DNA of 64,000 bases, taken from the NCBI GenBank assembly GCA_029959085.1, contig JARWIR010000023.1, forward strand, positions 8,259,860 through 8,323,859. Reading direction: 5' to 3'. A model generated the notes under the pieces. The model searched no databases. It had not been told where the DNA came from and saw nothing but the letters and a program-made list of their open reading frames with translations. A program made the translations under genes and the position numbers. Shown piece by piece: positions 58,119-64,000 of the stretch. Position 1 is the first letter of the stretch, and each line of letters starts with the position of its first letter. Origin of the DNA: Nemophila menziesii. Taxonomy: Eukaryota; Streptophyta; Magnoliopsida; Boraginales; Hydrophyllaceae.

Positions 58119-59692
58119 TGTCTCCTTGTGTGTTCTAAAATAACACACCTAAAAATGGCAAGACACGTACCGCAAGTGTATGGGTCGTCGAAGTAATATC
58201 CGGTAAACGGGATTTCGATCTCAAGGACGGATTAGGAATGACTTTCGATGTTATGTAATAGGTGCGATTAATTGTTATATGAAGCGAAAAATAAATGATA
58301 TAAAGATTTGTTTTGGTTTTTGATTAAGAACTAAGATGGAATTAAAATAAAATACTAAATTAACTAATGCAAATTAATAAGACGCAAGTAAATAGAAATT
58401 AATAGACTCAGATATTTAAACGCAGTACTTGAGTTTCGCAAGGATTTCACTTAAATCTATTAAATCAATGTTTCTATTTAAGGGATGAATCGGAAATTAA
58501 GTACCAGTCGGGATTATTTAGTCTCCTAACCCCCGTCAGGGTGGACTTAGGAGCTATTATTAGGTGTTACAAACCCCGTTAGTGCGATCATAATTCACCT
58601 TCGAATGGTCAGGTATTCTACCCAATTGGATATAAGGTAAACTAAGGCTGCCAAAGTCAATAATTTCTAACTTACGTCTATTATTTAGTTCGGTAATTAA
58701 ACCCTCCGTCAAGGCGATCACTTCCCCACCAAAGTGAATAGCTTAATTACTAATTCCTATATTTGATTCATGACTTCAAAGAGAGTATTTAATTGTAAAA
58801 TAATAGTCAATACGAAATTGCCCAATTTAATTTAAACTAATCAATCCCAAATTCAAAAATATAAATTCAATATACTTAGGTTCAACCCATTAATCTGATT
58901 TTCAAGCACAAGTTTTGTTTAGCTCAAAATAACTGAATTAAAATAAAAGAAGTTCATACTGAATTACAGAAATAAGAAAAACCTAATTAAAGGGTTGATA
59001 ATTGCTGTTGTTGGAAGAAGGAATTCTCCAGGTTCAGCTTTCTCTCTCCTTTTTTTCTTCTCTGATTTCTCCTAAGCGTTGCTTCTTCTCTAATATGAAT
59101 TGTGTTTGTAAAACCTGAAGTTAAAAGCCTTTTTATAGTGGAAAAATGGATTGGGCTATTAAAAATAAGGATTAGGTTAATTAGAATAAAAGCCCAATCC
59201 ATTTAATGAATTCCCGTAACTGGTTACTAGTTGTTACTGAAACGGTTGTAACGTTTGCGTCTGGACTCGGAATCAGTTCGTTCAACTTGTAAAATCTTCC
59301 TGACTTCAAGCTCTATCTACCTCATTTTATGCTCCAAGGCTGAATCAGTGGCTAAGATGCTCAAAAACAGTGATTTGTGACAGCATTCCAGATTTCATTC
59401 TCCATTAATTAATTCTTCGAATCAATTATTCTCGCCTTTGACTTCAACGCTTAATCAAAGACTTTATTTCCTTTTTCTTCTCCTTGTCTTGATACTCTAT
59501 AAAATCATAAACCTAAGAACTTTACACTAAAAATAAGTGAATTAACGCATAAAAGCTCTAAAACACAAATAATCCAAATTCAAGGGAAAAATCGTAATAT
59601 GACCAAATAAGCTTAAAAGTCTAGTAAATAAGTCAAATAATCACTAATTTGATGTCTCCTGAGGGCATATAATTAGAACAATAAGGGAGACA
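58119..59692 (-). mobile_element. Athila-type 5' LTR (minus-strand element, unit 3)
   Basis: 1,574 bp, TGTCTCC...GGGAGACA, collinear with 2,785-4,369. Confidence 0.84.
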
Positions 59693-59838
59693 TTAGTTAC
59701 ATGAAGAGATAGCCGAGGTTGTGGCAGATTTAAAGTCATATGGACAGGGATGAAGAATGGCCCAAGATTAAGAAGAAGTCTGAGCCTCAAAGAAGAATAA
59801 ACCAACAAAGAAACCATCTATTATATGTACTCTAAAAC

Positions 59839-60770
59839 TTGAATAGAAACCTTTACCATCTCATTTTAGGTATGTTTGGGAAAAATGATATATTACCTGT
59901 TATTTTTTCCGCTAATTTGATAGGTCCTCAAGAGGAAAACTTGTTACATATGCTTCGAGCTAACAAGGAGGCAACTGGGTGGACAATTGCTGACATCAAA
60001 GGCATTAGTCCTACCATTTTCCAACACAAGATCATTCTTAACAATGAGAAGGCACGATCAATTAAGGGCCAAAGGAGACTTACGCCGATAATGAAAGAAG
60101 TAATGAGAAAATAAGTTATCAAGTCGTTAGATGTTAGGATCATCTTCTACATATTCAACAGGGAACGGGTGAGCCCAGATCAATGTGTTCCAAATAAGGG
60201 AGAAATTACTACCGTTCTTAATGATCAGTTTGAGCTCCTACCCTAAAAAACCGTTGTTGGTTGGAGAGTGTGTATGTATTATCGGAGGTTGAACAAGGCT
60301 TCGAAGAAGGATCGCTTTCCTTTACTGTTCATGGACCAGATGTTAGATAAGCTTACACGAAGAGAGTAATATTGCTTCCTCGATGGCTATTTAGGTCATA
60401 ATAGGTTTGCGTGGATCCAACTGATCAGCACAAAACTACATTCACATGTCTGTTTGGCACATTTGCATTTTAAAGGATGCCATTTGGATTGTGCAATTCA
60501 CCACGTTTCAGCGTTGTATGATGGCGCTTGGAAGTATTCATGGGTGACTTCTCTGTGTTTGGCGATGACTTTGATAATTGTATTGACAACCTAGAGAAGG
60601 TTTTGATTCGTTGCAAAGACACTGATCTTGTGTTAATTTGGAAGAAGTGACATTTCATGGCTTGAGAGGGAATCGTTTTAGGGTACAAGGTTTCGAGTAA
60701 GGGTATTGAGGTTGACCGTGCAAAGGTAGAGGTAATCAAAACCCTTCCACCACCCAATTCTGTTGAGGGT
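59839..60770 (+). pseudogene. Reverse transcriptase of Athila-type pol (Q3)
   Basis: Open from 59,839 to a stop at 60,112 (TAT to TAA, after MKEVMRK). Later parts include VCMYYRRLNKASKKDRF and YCFLDGYLGHN; a stop interrupts REYY (TAC to TAA near 60,367). The active site is VFMGDF again. Unlike Q1 and Q2 the sequence after it is in one frame (EKVLIRCKDTDLVLIWKK) up to a stop. Confidence 0.83.
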
Positions 60771-61259
60771 GTGAGAAGTTTCTTAGGCCATGCAGGATTC
60801 TACTGCCGTTTTATTACAGGTTTTTCAAATATTACCAAGCCACAATGTCACTTACTTGAGAAGGAGGTGAAATTTTATTTCAATGATGCATGTCATAAGG
60901 CGTTCTTGGCAATTAAAGAGAAACTTATCTCTACACCAGTAGTGACTCCTCTTGATTGGAGTCCGATCGAAATTATGTGTGATGCAAGCAATCATGCTAT
61001 TGGTGTTGTGTTCAGTCTACGCAAGGATGAGGTATTTTATATTGTTTATTATGCAAGTAAGACTTTTACGGGTGCACAATTGAACTACGCCGTAACTGAG
61101 AAGGAGTTGTCGGCTGTGTTATATGTGTTTGATAAATTATGTTCCTATCTTCATGGGGAAAAAGTAGTTGTATCCATGGACCATTCGGAAATCAAGTATC
61201 TCATGGAGAAGAAGGACGCAAAGACGCTTCTTATCAGGTGTGTGCTTTTATTGCAATAG
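60771..61259 (+). pseudogene. RT connection and RNase H (Q3)
   Basis: 162-codon frame; RNase H acidic blocks MCDASNHAIG, TEKELSAVLYVFDK and SMDHSEIKYL are present. Confidence 0.83.
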
Positions 61260-62483
61260 TTTGATTTGGAGATTCAAGACCGAAAGGGAAGAGAGAATCA
61301 AGTAGATGATCATCTATCTCGCCCCAAATGCTCTAATGTCACCAATTAAACATAAATGGTCAAGGGGGCATTTCTTGATGAAATCATATTTGTGATAAAT
61401 ACGCAGAATGTTCCATGGTATGCAAATATTGTTAATCTTATTGTGAGTGGAGTATTTTCCTTTGGAAGTAAACCAAAAAATAAGAATAGATTTATGCATC
61501 GTTCGGAACAATTATTTTGGGAGGATCTGCACCTTTTATAGGTATGTAGTGATCAGATGATTCGAATGTGTGTGCTGGAACATGAGATTCACGATATGGT
61601 TGCAAGTTGTCACAATTTGCCATATAGAGGATATTTGAAGAGTGATCGCGGTTTCTTAGGTACTTCAATCTAGTTTCTATTGGTCCACTATACATAAATA
61701 TTTTCACATATATGTTAAGCAATGTAAGCGACGCCAATTCACCAGAAATATTTCGAGGTTTGATGGAATACCGCTCAATAATGTATTGGATGTTGAGAGA
61801 TTTTTTGTGTTTGTGGCATTGATTTCATGGGGCCCTTTGTTTAATCCCATGGGAATTAATATATTTTACTAGTAGTAGATTATGTATCAAAATAGGTAGA
61901 AGCGGTGGCTTTACCCACAAACGACGCTAGAGTGGTGATTAAATTTTAGAACTCACACATTTTCACAAGACATGGGACACCAAGACTCATTATTAGTAAT
62001 GGAGGTACACATTTTGTTGATAAATATTTCAAGGTTGTACCTGTGAAATATGGAGTGAGGCATAGAGTATCCACCATTTATCATCCCCAAACAAATGGTT
62101 AAGCCGAAGTATCTAATCGAGAGATAAAATCTATTCTAGATCAGACCGTAGGACCAACAAGGAAGGATTTATGATGCTCTATGGGCTTATTGAACAACTT
62201 ACAAGATGCATGTAGGCGTATCCCCGTATCGAATGGTGTATGGTAAGGCCTGCCACTTACCACTTGAACTTGAATTGATTGTCTATTGGGCGATAAAAAA
62301 GTTTAACTTGGACCCCTCTATTAGGCGTAGAGAAAATAATGATGAAGTTGAATGAACTTGATGATTTCCGCTTTCATGATTATTAGAAGGCCAAGCTATA
62401 CACAAGATAACCAAGAAATGGCATGATAAGAAGATTCGAAAGAAGACGTCTGAAGTAGTGCAAAGAGTCTTAAATACAACTCT
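61260..62483 (+). pseudogene. Integrase, most complete copy (Q3)
   Basis: The zinc-binding region is followed by GIDFMGPF, LLVVDYVSK-stop-VEAVALPTND, then RHGTPRLIISNGGTHFVDKY, where the second catalytic Asp of the DDE triad is Asn (SNGG for SDGG). YHPQTNG-stop-AEVSNREIK follows; the catalytic Glu is present but a stop replaces the preceding Gln. The segment 61,895-62,308 is absent from Q1 and Q2. Confidence 0.82.
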
Positions 62484-62729
62484 ATGTTCAGCAACTATCC
62501 GAGAAAGTTGAGATCAAAGTGGTCTAGTCCATTCATTGTTACTAAATTCATGCCTCATGGAACCATAGAGATTGAACACCTAACCGAAGAATGCCCCTAT
62601 ATGAGGAATGGTCATCGGTTGAAAATTTATCATGAAGGCGAAGATAACATCCTTGAGGAGGATCCAAATCCCGGAGAGCTCATTTACCTCGAAGAGGCAA
62701 GGTGTGAAGCAACGTATCCCACAAGGTAA
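62484..62729 (+). pseudogene. Integrase C-terminal end (Q3)
   Basis: RKLRSKWSSPFIVTKFMPHG and the acidic tail as in Q1, 81 codons. Confidence 0.73.
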
Positions 62730-63414
62730 CTCGTCGAACTGAACGACGTGAAACAAAAGCCAAATAAAGGTGAATACTCATTTGTAGATTACTTTATTGA
62801 TTTTATAGTGTATAATACTGAATTTAGTGTTTTATTTATGTGTACTGGTGTAAATAATAGCTAATGGGAGAAGGGAGTATATTATTTTGGTGTGTAGGTT
62901 AGTATAAAATGAGTGTGGGGTAAAAGAAGCTTGATAATTATTTTATAGTGCAATGCTGCGGTATACCACAGCAAAGGTGTGGTACACCACACCTCAGTGC
63001 AAACCGTGCGCGCTACCCTCCACGATGTGAAGGTCAGATAATTCAGAGTCGTACCATGCGAAATGATGCGGTACACCGCACCCTATATAAAGTGTGTGCA
63101 TGAGAATCCAAGCTTTAACAAGTCAGATAGTGTGTATATAGTTTGTGACAAACCGTCGTGACAATTCGTCACGCTTCAGCTGTGATACACCACACAGAGG
63201 TATGGTACACCGCACGAGGTCCTTTCAGACAAGAGAAAAAGTAAATATTAGGCTTTCTTAACACCGAGAATCTCAAAGCTTTTCATAAAATCTTCAAACA
63301 TTCAAACAAGATTCATTCATCTTCTATTCTTTACAAGATGGAATCCAAAATCCATTACAACCCAAAGAACAACAATCTTTAAAGTCTAAGAACCTCGTCT
63401 CAAACTTACTTGAC
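62730..63414 (+). promoter_or_regulatory. Post-pol leader with near-palindrome cluster (Q3)
   Basis: Carries TGCGGTATACCACA (62,957), GGTGTGGTACACCACACC (near 62,976), a mutated TGCGGTACACCGCA context (63,067) and TATATAAAG (near 63,083), in the same order as Q2. Confidence 0.4.
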
Positions 63415-63655
63415 CGTGAGTTGTGGGTGAAGAGAGATTACGAAGAGAATATATGCAATTAAATCCAAGAGGGAAGTGCGAAGCTTAGCAAATAAGAAGG
63501 TGAAGAAACAACTCAGGAAAACACAGGAGAAACCAATTCTCATCCTCATATTGACGGAAAAGAAAACAAACCCCGAAGTGAATACATAACGAAATAAGAC
63601 GTATAACCTGAGAAAAAAAGTTCCAGAGGAAGAAATAAGAGAAACAACAAACTGA
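63415..63655 (+). pseudogene. Basic ORF downstream of pol (Q3), broken
   Basis: Keeps 51 bp (coding for HPHIDGKENKPRSEY-like residues) that Q1 and Q2 lack, but GTG replaces ATG and a stop (GGG TGA) follows after four codons. Confidence 0.4.
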
Positions 63656-64000
63656 GAAGGATCATCTTTCTTCCTCCACTCCGCAAGAAGTTATGGATAG
63701 CTTTGAACCTAAAATTCCAAATTAGGCAGTGGCACTATTTAATAGGATGAAGAAAGTATAGAAGATACATCATAGTAATGTCATGAACCAATTGAGTATC
63801 ATGCAAGATGTCAGGAAAATTCAAATGAACATTGCAGCGGAAATCAATGAAACCTCAGTCAATCGCGAATTCGAGAGGATGTGCTTCAGACACATACCAT
63901 CTTCTAACCCATATTATTAATTACTTCTAATTGTGTTCGTGTCTACTAGTAATTTTATTACTTTTGAGTCTTTTTCGAGTCATGGGGACACGAATCAGTT
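63656..64000 (+). other. 3' untranslated region of the Athila-type element (Q3)
   Basis: Collinear with 7,766-8,108; no gene seen. Confidence 0.55.

Larger units (their letters stand above)
58119..64000. repeat. Macro-repeat unit 3, cut by the window end (Q3)
   Basis: The start of a third unit is collinear with Q1 at an offset of about 55,330. It keeps an integrase segment (61,895-62,308) and 51 bp of the basic ORF that Q1 and Q2 both lack, and one base in the RT region that they both lost. It is therefore the outgroup among the three Q copies. The window ends inside the 3' untranslated part of the plus-strand element. Confidence 0.85.
59693..64000 (+). mobile_element. Ty3/gypsy Athila-type element, 5'-truncated (copy Q3, cut by window end)
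   Basis: Same 5' cut against the minus-strand LTR as in Q1 and Q2, so that arrangement predates the duplication. It retains more integrase than the other copies. The window ends inside its 3' untranslated region. Confidence 0.85.

Noticed and set aside
1..64000. CRISPR array or prokaryotic operon
   Set aside because: There are no regular short repeats with unique spacers and no bacterial gene layout; the repeats are tandem duplications of long blocks.

Overview
The window reads as nuclear DNA of a flowering plant, probably a eudicot. It is AT-rich, full of decayed retrotransposons, and carries plant-type introns, Stowaway MITEs and a nuclear copy of plant mitochondrial DNA (nad2 and cob pieces). 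I find no intact, clearly functional host gene. Nearly everything is transposable-element debris, organelle-derived DNA or a small group of unrecognised, partly broken genes. The family or genus cannot be read from the sequence.

The dominant feature is a tandem macro-repeat. One full unit, about 32.3 kb measured from 25,900 to 58,222, has the order: Q (minus-strand Athila-type LTR, plus-strand Athila-type element, two LINEs), I (about 4.5 kb of mixed sequence), R (mitochondrial insertion, CCA-rich tract, MULE-like gene on the minus strand), S (about 1.51-kb tandem units with a divergent promoter), T (a possible exon), U (about 2 kb with a copia scrap) and P (3' part of a minus-strand Athila-type element). 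The window holds the tail of one unit (P, 1-2,784), a shortened unit 1 (2,785-25,879; Q, R, S x3, T), a full unit 2 (25,900-58,118; S x2) and the start of unit 3 (58,119-64,000). Unit 1 lacks I at 16,567 and lacks U, P and about 100 bp of LTR at 25,880. Both junctions carry short filler copied from nearby sequence. The period of unit 1 (23,012 bp) agrees within about 20 bp with the full period minus these losses, plus one extra S unit and small indels.

Q contains a pol-bearing Ty3/gypsy element of Athila type whose reverse transcriptase active site is altered in all three copies, so it was dead before the block was amplified. Two LINE remnants follow, one with a Stowaway MITE beside it; a second MITE sits in the plus-strand LTR. 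The P/LTR block is a minus-strand, internally deleted Athila-type element that keeps a tRNA-Asp-type primer binding site, a gag start and a polypurine tract.

R, S and T are the most gene-like part. A minus-strand gene starts in S, encodes a region resembling the PB1-like N-terminus of Mutator-like transposases, and continues into R through exons that include an exon-intron tandem duplication. A second, unrecognised gene is transcribed the other way from the same short promoter region. The 1.51-kb promoter unit is present three times in unit 1 and twice in unit 2, with a third, diverged piece in I. This amplified divergent promoter and its filler-marked junctions are the most unusual content here.
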